Below, one piece after another: positions 1 through 6,582 of a stretch of DNA of 6,965 nucleotides (position 1 is the stretch's first letter; each line of letters starts with the position of its first letter). The stretch comes from Methanosarcinales archaeon (GTDB taxonomy: Archaea > Halobacteriota > Syntropharchaeia > Alkanophagales > Methanospirareceae). The position numbers and the translations under genes were made by a program. The DNA is taken from positions 1-6,965 of the forward strand of contig QMVO01000089.1 in NCBI GenBank assembly GCA_003661125.1. The letters are read 5' to 3'. Below the pieces are notes generated by a model that did no database searches, was not told the DNA's origin, and worked only from the letters and a program-made list of their open reading frames with translations.

Positions 1-417
1 CCATACGATATTATTATCTGGACAGCGGGGATAAAACCAAACAGCCTCCTGGAGAAACTTGACCTCCAGAAGGAGGGAGGGTGGCTAAAAGTGGACCCAT
101 ATCTTCGTGTGGAAGGCATACTGAACGTATTTGCAGTTGGAGATACGGTATATTTCGAAATTGAAGGTGTTCGTGCTGGTCAGAATGTAGAGGAGGCAGA
201 ACGGCAGGGTAAAGCCGCTGCGGAGAATATAATCAGAACGATAGAAGAGAAAAAATTAAGGAGATACAGACCAAAAAACACGATACAGAACCCAAGAGCT
301 TTTATATCTCTCGGAGATAATAAAGCAGTGATGTATTATGGTGGAATTATATTTAAACCTTTTGCATACCGGATGAAGAAGTTTGTGCAGTGGCGGTATA
401 TGAGGAGATTCAGGTAG
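1..417 (+). CDS. NDH-2-like FAD-dependent NADH dehydrogenase, C-terminal part (5' truncated)
   Basis: The frame is open from base 1, so the gene begins upstream of the window; 138 residues plus stop are visible. Early in the fragment is WTAGIKPN (about residues 7-14). It is followed by VDPYLRV (31-37) and NVFAVGD (42-48), the C-terminal FAD-binding strand typical of NDH-2 and related pyridine nucleotide-disulfide oxidoreductases. After this comes a helix with QNVEEAERQGKAAAENI, the usual 'A..QG..aA.NI' of the family. The tail is very basic and aromatic (FKPFAYRMKKFVQWRYMRRFR region) and could be an amphipathic membrane-associating segment, as in NDH-2 enzymes. Family members move electrons from NADH to quinones or similar lipid carriers without pumping. 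The substrate cannot be told here, because the NADH-binding half lies outside; sulfide:quinone reductase relatives are an alternative. The stop is 12 nt from the convergent gene 430-3201. Confidence 0.85.
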   Translation, partial: PYDIIIWTAGIKPNSLLEKLDLQKEGGWLKVDPYLRVEGILNVFAVGDTVYFEIEGVRAGQNVEEAERQGKAAAENIIRTIEEKKLRRYRPKNTIQNPRAFISLGDNKAVMYYGGIIFKPFAYRMKKFVQWRYMRRFR

Positions 418-429
418 GGATGAGCGAGT

Positions 430-3201
430 TCAAGAGTTAGAAGCCAACCGAGAAGCAATCGTCATTGTCAAATCCTCTATTTGTATTTTATCTTTTCCTA
501 TTCCAAATTTTGGATTTGATGCAGAGGCGCAATCAAGATGTATCCAGCATTTTGGACATGCTACAATCAGCTTGGATGCACCGGTCTGAACAGCTTCAGT
601 CAGCCGTTCAATTTGCATCTTTCTCGCCACCGTGCCACACGTTAACAACGCACTCACGCCACAACATGACGCATATTCCTTATTATGTGTCATCTCCTTT
701 ATTTTTATGCCGGGAATCATCTTTAAAACCTCTCTCGGATCTTCATATACACCAAGATGTCTTAACCTGCATGGGTCGTGATAGGCAATAATCTGCTCCT
801 TCCCGTCACCTAATTTCAATTCTTTTTCTCTTAATCTCAAGAATTCGGAGATATGCATGACTTCGAATCCTAACTCGGGATCACCTGAAAATCGCCGGTA
901 GTCTATATCAAACGTTCTGAGACATTCTGCGCAGGTAAAAACAACCTTTTTCGCTCCGCTTTTTCTTATCACCTCTATATTCTTGTGCATCAATGCTTCG
1001 AATTTCTTCTCCTCGCCTGTCCAGAGTAAATCATGACCACAGCATTTCTCTTCTTTGCTCACTGCGGGCACAATCCCAATGGAGTTGAGTATCTTCACCG
1101 CACTTCTTGCTATTTCAAGCAATTTCAAATTCTTCCGGTCCTTATACACGCGATCAAGGTAAGAGAGACAACCAGAGAAATAGTAAACCTCTCCTTTATC
1201 TGCAACTCTCAGTTCCTTATTGCTTTCCTCGCCTCTGAGCCACCTCAGCCTATCAGCATCTATTTCCTCAGTAGCCAATCGCCCTGCTTCAAAATAGTGT
1301 GGTACGTGGTTTTTACTCCGCGCTACGCTTCTTACACCCTGAATAAAACGCAGAAAATCCACTCCGTGAGGACAAATCACATTGCATATGCCGCATGTCG
1401 TGCAAGACCAGATTTCCTCACTTAAAGCCAGTTTTTCTGCGTCGTCCATCAATGCTTTGCCTGAGAGACGTCTTGGTGAAAATCCTGGATTTATTGCCGT
1501 TACAGGACATGAAGCGGTACACATCCCGCATTCTGCACATTTATTCACGCCCGTAACGTGGGTTAACCTATCTATAAAATCACCAGCATCTATCTCTTCA
1601 CGCTCTTCATTCTCTGCTGGCACCGTCGTCAAAAGGCAGCTTCTACACCTGAAACATCTTTCCGCTTCCTCAACCGCAGCATCTTCTGAAAAACCGAGGT
1701 TTATCTCTTCGAAACTCTTTATCCTCTCTTCTACCCCAATTATCGTAGGCTCTTTTCTTCTTTTCTTGCTTATCAGCCCTCGAACTTCTTCCTCCTCTAA
1801 CTCTTCCTTTATGTATTCTAACTCCTCAGGTCGTTCTTCTGGAGTTTTTATCTTGGTTCTACCATCTTTTAAATCTATACCCCTCAGGAACCTGTCAATG
1901 GATTCCGCAGCCTCGTTACCATCAGCAACGGCATCAACAGCAAATGCAGCACCACGTACACAATCACCACCTGCAAATATCCCTTCTTCTGCGGTGATAC
2001 AAAACTCATCTGCTTTGATTGATAAGCCTCTTAATGTTTCAACTTTGCTGCCTTCAAGAAATCTCAAATCCGATGCCTGACCTATTGCAGGTATTACCAA
2101 ATCTACATCTAACAAGAACTCCGAGCCCTTGATAGGGATTGGACGCCTCCTCCCTGATTCATCTTGTGGTCCTAACTCCATCTGGATAAGCTCTATTTTC
2201 TCTACTTTACCTGCGCCCAAAATCCGCTTTGGATTGGCTAAGAACATGAACTTCACACCTTCCTCTTCTGCCTCTTTTATTTCTTCTGCCCTCGCGGGCA
2301 TCTCTTCTCTTGACCTTCTATAAATGACAGTAACGTAGGAACCCAATCTGATCGCACATCTCGCAACGTCTATTGCTACATTTCCACCACCCACAACCGC
2401 CACTTTCTTTCCTAATTTTTCCCCTTTCGCAGCACGAGCACGATTATTCACAAGATTAAGGTTGAAATCACGAAGGAAATCAACACCATGCACGACACCA
2501 TCCAAATCTTCTCCCTCCACTCCGAGTTTTCTGCTCACGTGTGCACCAATCGCAATAAATATCGCATCGTATTCACTCCGAATCTGTTCAAATTTTTCCT
2601 TATTTATTTCTACCTCCGTCTCTATCTCTATGTTCGCTCCCTTAACAGCGTCAATTTCTCTTTTTAAAACTCCTTTTGGCAGTCTATATGGTGGGATACC
2701 AGCGAAAAGCATACCGCCTTCAACAGGCAATTTTTCAAATACCTTTACCGCATATCCTCTTCTCGCCAGTCGATAAGCCGTCGTCAGTCCCGCTGGACCC
2801 GCACCAATAACTGCTACTTTCTTAGCTTTGGTGCTACGCATCTTTAAAGCATCTCTTTCGGTTCCCTTTTCGATCTCCGTTTCTGCTTCTGATACTGATA
2901 CACAATCGCCAACGAATCGCTTTAAAGTGGCGATAGCAATGGACTCGTCAAAAAAAACCCGCTTACAAACATCTTCGCATGGATGGTGACAGATCCGTCC
3001 AATAGAAGCAGGAAAAGGTATTTTCTCTTTTATCAGTGAATACGCTTCCTCATGCTTCCCTTCTTCAATCAGCCTGACATACCCCTGAACGTCACAACCT
3101 GCTGGACATGCAGAGATGCATCTTGGCACTTCACGGTCTATGCCAAAGCCTTCCGTGGAATGTAAATATTTCTTGAACCAGGCGAAATATTCAAGTGTCA
3201 T
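430..3201 (-). CDS. GltD-like NAD(P)H/FAD oxidoreductase fused to HdrD-like Fe-S/CCG-domain reductase
   Basis: This is a 923-residue multidomain redox protein. Residues 22-100 form a GltD/DPD-type Fe-S domain: C28-x3-C32-x3-C36 and C71-x3-C75-x3-C79 (GRICHHPCEDVC). Residues 128-440 form the FAD/NAD(P) module: VIGAGPAG (131-138), a second dinucleotide site VVGGGNVAIDVAR (269-281), and FAGGDC (409-414) with AVDAVADGNEAA. C516, C519 and C522 form a CxxCxxC near the end of the GltD-like part. Two ferredoxin-type motifs follow: C555xxC558xxC561xxxC565P and C600xxC603xxC606xxxC610P. Two complete CCG domains end the protein: C678/CC720-721/C757xxC760 and C811/CC846-847/C882xxC885. In HdrD/HdrB such domains hold noncubane [4Fe-4S] clusters that reduce CoM-S-S-CoB. 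There is no signal peptide or membrane segment, so it is probably cytoplasmic. Inferred role: NAD(P)H-linked reduction, or the reverse, of a disulfide. The substrate is unproven and glutamate synthase activity is unlikely. The ATG at 3201 is chosen because the frame upstream soon meets a TGA; no Shine-Dalgarno is seen. Confidence 0.88.
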   Translation of the reverse strand: MTLEYFAWFKKYLHSTEGFGIDREVPRCISACPAGCDVQGYVRLIEEGKHEEAYSLIKEKIPFPASIGRICHHPCEDVCKRVFFDESIAIATLKRFVGDCVSVSEAETEIEKGTERDALKMRSTKAKKVAVIGAGPAGLTTAYRLARRGYAVKVFEKLPVEGGMLFAGIPPYRLPKGVLKREIDAVKGANIEIETEVEINKEKFEQIRSEYDAIFIAIGAHVSRKLGVEGEDLDGVVHGVDFLRDFNLNLVNNRARAAKGEKLGKKVAVVGGGNVAIDVARCAIRLGSYVTVIYRRSREEMPARAEEIKEAEEEGVKFMFLANPKRILGAGKVEKIELIQMELGPQDESGRRRPIPIKGSEFLLDVDLVIPAIGQASDLRFLEGSKVETLRGLSIKADEFCITAEEGIFAGGDCVRGAAFAVDAVADGNEAAESIDRFLRGIDLKDGRTKIKTPEERPEELEYIKEELEEEEVRGLISKKRRKEPTIIGVEERIKSFEEINLGFSEDAAVEEAERCFRCRSCLLTTVPAENEEREEIDAGDFIDRLTHVTGVNKCAECGMCTASCPVTAINPGFSPRRLSGKALMDDAEKLALSEEIWSCTTCGICNVICPHGVDFLRFIQGVRSVARSKNHVPHYFEAGRLATEEIDADRLRWLRGEESNKELRVADKGEVYYFSGCLSYLDRVYKDRKNLKLLEIARSAVKILNSIGIVPAVSKEEKCCGHDLLWTGEEKKFEALMHKNIEVIRKSGAKKVVFTCAECLRTFDIDYRRFSGDPELGFEVMHISEFLRLREKELKLGDGKEQIIAYHDPCRLRHLGVYEDPREVLKMIPGIKIKEMTHNKEYASCCGVSALLTCGTVARKMQIERLTEAVQTGASKLIVACPKCWIHLDCASASNPKFGIGKDKIQIEDLTMTIASRLASNS

Positions 3202-3285
3202 TTTTGGCTTTTTGTATTGTATTCTTCAGTCTCCATAATGAAAAAAGATTCCAAGATGTTTAAAATTAAAACTTAAAACTTATTT

Positions 3286-3297
3286 TTTTATATAATT
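3286..3297. promoter_or_regulatory. TATA-like element in the divergent promoter region
   Basis: The 108-nt gap between the divergent genes starting at 3201 (minus) and 3310 (plus) is strongly AT-rich. It holds TTATATAA at 3288-3295, which is its own reverse complement. On the minus strand it would place a transcription start near 3265, giving a leader of about 64 nt. On the plus strand it lies only about 18 nt from the ATG at 3310, too close for normal archaeal spacing (about 26 nt from box centre to start site). The plus gene may therefore use a more upstream AT stretch, such as 3259-3282. The assignment rests on pattern and spacing only. Confidence 0.45.
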
Positions 3298-3309
3298 AAA
3301 TGTGGCACA

Positions 3310-4890
3310 ATGGTAAAGAAATCTATCGAGAAAGCTCATGAAGTGAGAAAGATAAGGAAACTACTTAAGAAATATTACGCAGGAGAAGTACTGGAGAAAT
3401 TAGTTAGTGCATCGTATCCTGTGCTCGATAGAGTGGGATATGACGGATTAGAAAAGATTGCAGGTGTTTGTAGCCAGCTCAGTGGAAGAACTGCTGTTAC
3501 TTTGCTTGAGGAGAGCCCTGAGCTCATTGATAGATTGCTAAAATATGGGGATAAAGATTTAGTGACGGATGTTTATGAACTGTGTAATCGGGTCGCCAAG
3601 TATAGCGAGGGTACTGCCATAAAGTTGCTTGGGTTGAGTCCTGAACTCATAAATAGAGTGAGCTATGAAGGTTTAGTGAAGATGGCAGAGCTAAGTAGTC
3701 AGGTTACACAGGAAGATGGTTTTGTTGCTGCTAAGCTTCTTGCAATAAGTCCAGAACTAATAGATAGGGTAGGATATGAAGGTTTAGAGAAGGTCGCTTG
3801 TCTTTGTACTCAGGTTGCAAGTGATCGTAGATTTATTGCTGCTTTGCTTGATATGACACCGGAACTCATAGACCGGGTCGGTATTGATATGTTAGAGAAG
3901 GTAGCGTATCTCGGCAGTGAAGTTGCGGGGTATAGTAGTAGAACTGCCGTCAGATTGCTTGGACAGACTTCAGAATTAATAGATAGAGTGGGGTATGGGG
4001 TTTTAGAGAGTGTAGTCAGACTTTGCAGTGAGGTAGCACAGGAAGATAGTTTTGTTGCTGCCCGGTTGCTTGAAATGAGTCCAGCACTCGTAGATAGAGT
4101 TAGTTACGATTGTTTAGGGAAGCTGGCGGAGCTTTTTTGTCAGGTTAACAAGGATGATGGCTTTATCGCTGCCCGGTTCCTTGATAAAAGTCCAGCACTC
4201 ATTGATAGATTACTCGAGTATGGAGATACCGAATTAGTCACGAATGTTTATAGCCTTTGCAGTCAGGTCGCTCAAGATTATAATTGGAGAACTGCGGTCA
4301 GGTTGCTTGGGATAACTCAAGCACTCGTTGAGAGATTGCTGATGTTTGGAGATAAAAAGTTAGTTAAGGCTGTTTATGGACTTTGCAGTGAGGTTGGCAG
4401 GTATAGCTGGCGAACTGCTGTCAGTTTGCTTGAGGAGAGTCCGGGTCTCATAGGTAGAGCGGGTTATGACGGTCTGGAGAAGGTTGCCGGTATGGCATCA
4501 GAAATAGCAAAGGTAGAGGGAGAAGAAAAAGCAACCTCTTTTGTGCGGGGCGAGTCTTTAGAATATGCTGATTTCTTCGAGTCTATCACCGAAGGTCTTG
4601 AGCTGAAGAAAGTAAAACCCGTTTTGTTACATTATCTGAACGCATTATTAGGATACGGAATCGAGATTGTGGAAGCACAGGGCGATAGAGCCGCAACCGA
4701 CGGTGAACGGATCTTTCTTCCGGGCAGGATAAAAGAGTTCGAGGAAGAGGATAAGAATTTCGTCATGTACAAAGTTCTGGCGACACATGAAGAAGCACAT
4801 CTGGAATATGGTAGTTTTGATTTTGAGTTGATGCGAGTTCATGATGTTGTGGGTAGGATAAGGGCGAAATACATGGGGGCGGTTAAGTGA
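3310..4890 (+). CDS. Helical-repeat protein with NorD-like C-terminal segment and HEEAH motif; VWA domain absent
   Basis: This 526-residue protein has three parts. Residues 1-34 are a basic, helical N-terminus. Residues 35-414 are about ten tandem repeats of 34-42 residues, with consensus near SPELIDRVGYEGLEKVA and a second helix near TAVRLLG, reminiscent of HEAT/ARM-like α-solenoids. Residues 415-526 resemble the segment preceding the VWA domain in large NorD/CoxE-like proteins: LLHYLNALLGYGIEI (439-453), ATDGERIFLPG (462-472), and NFVMYKVLATHEEAHLEYGSF (483-503). HEEAH (493-497) fits the zincin HExxH pattern. NorD-type proteins normally run on several hundred residues to a C-terminal VWA domain that works with a MoxR-family ATPase. 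Here the frame stops 29 residues after HEEAH, and only 40 nt separate it from the next gene. It may be a truncated paralogue or a stand-alone scaffold. The ATG at 3310 has no clear Shine-Dalgarno; GTG at 3343 is an alternative. Family assignment is from remembered family patterns. Confidence 0.75.
   Translation: MVKKSIEKAHEVRKIRKLLKKYYAGEVLEKLVSASYPVLDRVGYDGLEKIAGVCSQLSGRTAVTLLEESPELIDRLLKYGDKDLVTDVYELCNRVAKYSEGTAIKLLGLSPELINRVSYEGLVKMAELSSQVTQEDGFVAAKLLAISPELIDRVGYEGLEKVACLCTQVASDRRFIAALLDMTPELIDRVGIDMLEKVAYLGSEVAGYSSRTAVRLLGQTSELIDRVGYGVLESVVRLCSEVAQEDSFVAARLLEMSPALVDRVSYDCLGKLAELFCQVNKDDGFIAARFLDKSPALIDRLLEYGDTELVTNVYSLCSQVAQDYNWRTAVRLLGITQALVERLLMFGDKKLVKAVYGLCSEVGRYSWRTAVSLLEESPGLIGRAGYDGLEKVAGMASEIAKVEGEEKATSFVRGESLEYADFFESITEGLELKKVKPVLLHYLNALLGYGIEIVEAQGDRAATDGERIFLPGRIKEFEEEDKNFVMYKVLATHEEAHLEYGSFDFELMRVHDVVGRIRAKYMGAVK
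3412..4551 (+). repeat. Ten tandem protein-coding repeats (34-42 residues each) within the NorD-like gene
   Basis: Units begin at residues 35, 69, 110, 147, 183, 220, 257, 294, 336 and 377 of the host protein. There are two kinds. The short kind (units 1, 3-7 and 10, mostly 36-37 residues) carries RVGYEGLEKVA. The long kind (units 2, 8 and 9, 41-42 residues) carries RLLxYGDKxLVxxVY. Units 2 and 8 are especially alike, and unit 1 resembles unit 10 (YDGLEKIAG versus YDGLEKVAG). This suggests growth by duplication of blocks of units. At the DNA level the units have diverged but keep short identical stretches, such as AGTCCAGCACTC in units 7 and 8. Confidence 0.85.
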
Positions 4891-4907
4891 CCCATCGCAC
4901 CGTATGT

Positions 4908-4932
4908 ATGATCAAAAGAAATTTTTTAAATT
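4908..4932. terminator. AT-rich spacer between convergent genes, possible U-run termination
   Basis: The 40-nt gap between the convergent stops at 4890 and 4931 contains ATTTTTTAAATT (4921-4932). Read on the plus strand this gives a run of six T, and on the minus strand it gives TTTAAAAAATTTCTTTT. Archaeal polymerase commonly terminates at such T-rich tracts without a hairpin, and no strong stem was seen. The call is inferred from position and composition only. Confidence 0.35.
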
Positions 4933-6280
4933 AAACTTCATACTCCTTCCCTTCTTCAGGACTAACAATTGCCATATCCAAATCGCTTAAAAACCGTTTG
5001 TAAAGCTCTGGTTTTTCCGTATGCACCAAGAAAACTTTTTCAGGGTTAATTTCTTCAATCGCCCATTTTAATTGATACGGTAGAGCATGCCCGGAGACAT
5101 GGATATGATATTGTGGAACGCCAAATCGCTCAAGCCAATTCAACATTTTCTCGAAATCTATTTCCATTTCTTCGTTAAATGGCTCGCTTTGCGATAAGAT
5201 ATAAGTGCTGCCCGAGATTGGTTTTATTGCTATCAATTCGTTCATATCATAAAAACTCGTGGTTAATATCAATTCATTCTGCATCTTTTCCACATCGCTC
5301 GCGTCAATGATATTGTCATAATGATTGGTAATCTCCTGTTCCCACAGATATAATTTCTTCTTCTCTTTGACAAATATCGAAATATTGGAGTCATCGAGCG
5401 GAAATATTGATAGATGCGGGTCACTTTCAAGTTTGTGCAGCAGAAATGCCTGTTTCATGGATATGGCTAATTTACGACCGGTTGCATGTGCTGCTTCATA
5501 AAACGACCTCAATCTATCTATATCGTTTATTGAGAAGCCAGCCATTGCTAACCCTTTGGTATGTTCAATCACGGGAATGATTTTGGTTTTCACCTCGGCT
5601 TCACTCGATATTTTTGCATTTACGATGTTCGTTCCTTCAATAATCAGCGCGGATGGTTCTGATTCTTTTGCCGCAGCGATAAATTCTTCCGTCATCTGGT
5701 AATACGGTCCATGTAATCTGAAATCGCCGGTATAAACCACGTTACCCCTGGATGTTTCTAATATAAGTCCATACGCACCGGGCACGGAATGATCTACGTG
5801 GACAGGGTTAAACACTATGGGTGATGAAGGCGGGCGATTGGTTCTGAACGTGACGAATTCTTTAAGTATCTCCAGACCCCTGGATTTGGTAAGGTTAGCA
5901 ATCTGGTATCCCGATGCGCTGAGACCACTCAATTCTTTTGCGATGATTATGGTCTTTGTTGCCTCACCGCAGATAATGGGTATATCGTCTTTGAGATACT
6001 TGAGGTAGCCATAATGATCCAGATGCGGATGGGATAGTAAAACGGCATCAATAGAGGGTTCGGTTTCATCGTTTTTATACAAGCCTTTTAGGGGTGGTAA
6101 AATACCCAAGCCTAATAAATGATCTTCGTTTCTTGGTTGGAGATACGGAGGTTCGTAATATCTTTTTTCTTTCTCGAAGTTCATGCCGAAGTCCAGAAAT
6201 ACGCGAGTTTTGCTATCAGTCAGCAGGATTTTATTTCCCCCTATTTCGCCAACGCCGCCGTAAAAGGTTAAAGTGGTCAT
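4931..6280 (-). CDS. RNase J-like MBL-fold/β-CASP metallo-hydrolase
   Basis: This is a 449-residue metallo-β-lactamase-fold protein. It opens with TFYGGVGEIGGNKILL (5-20) and VFLDFGM (27-33). The metal-binding motif is SHPHLDHYG (83-91: H84, H86, D88, H89), with further ligands likely at H164 (HVDHSVPG) and D186 (VVYTGDF). A β-CASP-type region follows: IIEGTN (213-218), AGFSINDIDR (247-256), VSGHA with H398 (395-399), and a terminal H420 in FLVHTEKPE. The last two correspond to the 'SGHA...HGE' pair of RNase J enzymes. β-CASP proteins are mostly zinc-dependent RNA (sometimes DNA) exo- or endonucleases. The opening differs from that of canonical archaeal RNase J (aRNase J), so this is more likely the separate archaeal RNase J-like branch of unknown substrate. 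It has no signal peptide and is probably cytoplasmic. The ATG start agrees with the family N-terminus; no Shine-Dalgarno precedes it. Confidence 0.85.
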   Translation of the reverse strand: MTTLTFYGGVGEIGGNKILLTDSKTRVFLDFGMNFEKEKRYYEPPYLQPRNEDHLLGLGILPPLKGLYKNDETEPSIDAVLLSHPHLDHYGYLKYLKDDIPIICGEATKTIIIAKELSGLSASGYQIANLTKSRGLEILKEFVTFRTNRPPSSPIVFNPVHVDHSVPGAYGLILETSRGNVVYTGDFRLHGPYYQMTEEFIAAAKESEPSALIIEGTNIVNAKISSEAEVKTKIIPVIEHTKGLAMAGFSINDIDRLRSFYEAAHATGRKLAISMKQAFLLHKLESDPHLSIFPLDDSNISIFVKEKKKLYLWEQEITNHYDNIIDASDVEKMQNELILTTSFYDMNELIAIKPISGSTYILSQSEPFNEEMEIDFEKMLNWLERFGVPQYHIHVSGHALPYQLKWAIEEINPEKVFLVHTEKPELYKRFLSDLDMAIVSPEEGKEYEV

Positions 6281-6317
6281 TTTTGGTTTGGTAATTATTT
6301 CTACACATATTGATGAA

Positions 6318-6327
6318 TTATATTTAA
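6318..6327 (-). promoter_or_regulatory. TATA-like box for the MBL/β-CASP gene
   Basis: On the minus strand the 51-nt divergent gap contains TTAAATATAA, centred about 42 nt before the ATG at 6280. Archaeal spacing would give a start site near 6296 and a leader of about 16 nt, consistent with a short leader lacking a Shine-Dalgarno. The box abuts the start of the divergent gene at 6332. That gene's own promoter may be the TAATTATTT stretch at 6292-6300, which is a weaker candidate. Confidence 0.4.
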
Positions 6328-6331
6328 GAGA

Positions 6332-6547
6332 ATGAGAACAATTGAGATAAAAGTCATTCCGAACTCAAATGAGGAGGTGGTAATTGAAGCAGAACCGTTA
6401 ATAGTGCGAGTAAAAGAACCGCCCACAAAAGGAAAGGCTAATAGAGCGGTAGTCAAAGTATTGTCGCGATACTTTAACGCCCGGGTAAGAATCGTTTCGG
6501 GCACGAAGAGCAGGCGTAAAATTGTGGAGATAGAAGAACCGGAATAA
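6332..6547 (+). CDS. DUF167 / YggU-family (UPF0235) small protein
   Basis: This 71-residue protein shows the full family pattern: KVIPNS (7-12), the conserved core VRVKEPPTKGKAN (25-37), and a C-terminal SGTKSRRKIVEI (56-67). The family is widespread in bacteria and archaea, usually 70-110 residues, with solved α/β structures but no established biochemical role, so no function is assigned. The protein is small, charged and probably cytoplasmic. The gene is divergent from the MBL/β-CASP gene (51-nt gap) and 35 nt upstream of the MoxR-type ATPase on the same strand, so co-transcription with the latter is plausible. The start is ATG; GAGAATG offers only a weak ribosome-binding context. Antisense open frames across it are shadows, since family similarity is clear in this frame. 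Confidence 0.9.
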   Translation: MRTIEIKVIPNSNEEVVIEAEPLIVRVKEPPTKGKANRAVVKVLSRYFNARVRIVSGTKSRRKIVEIEEPE

Positions 6548-6568
6548 TACGAAAACGTGGAACTGCTC

Positions 6569-6573
6569 AGGGT
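6569..6573 (+). promoter_or_regulatory. Possible Shine-Dalgarno (AGGGT) for the MoxR-type gene
   Basis: AGGGT lies 9 nt before the ATG at 6583. It is one of the few purine-rich sites in the window at a reasonable distance from a start. It supports translation of the ATPase from within a transcript shared with the upstream DUF167 gene. The match is short and therefore weak. Confidence 0.3.
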
Positions 6574-6582
6574 AACGGAAAA

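Noticed and set aside
91..417. GTG at 91 preceded by a strong AGGAGGGAGG-like sequence, suggesting a start there.
   Set aside because: The frame is open back to base 1 and the upstream residues (WTAGIKPN) match the NDH-2 family, so this is the interior of a longer gene.
465..2776. Several plus-strand open frames across 465-2776, one of 232 codons.
   Set aside because: They lie antisense to the clear GltD-HdrD-like gene, are Ser/Pro/Thr-rich as expected for reverse-complement reading, and show no recognisable domain.
3412..4551. Repetitive stretch as a possible CRISPR array or DNA-level satellite.
   Set aside because: Units are 102-126 nt, diverged, in frame without stops, and conserved at protein level; this is a coding repeat.
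4891..4930. A frameshifted continuation of the NorD-like gene carrying the missing VWA domain.
   Set aside because: Only 40 nt lie before the convergent MBL gene, and none of it reads as a continuation of the family.
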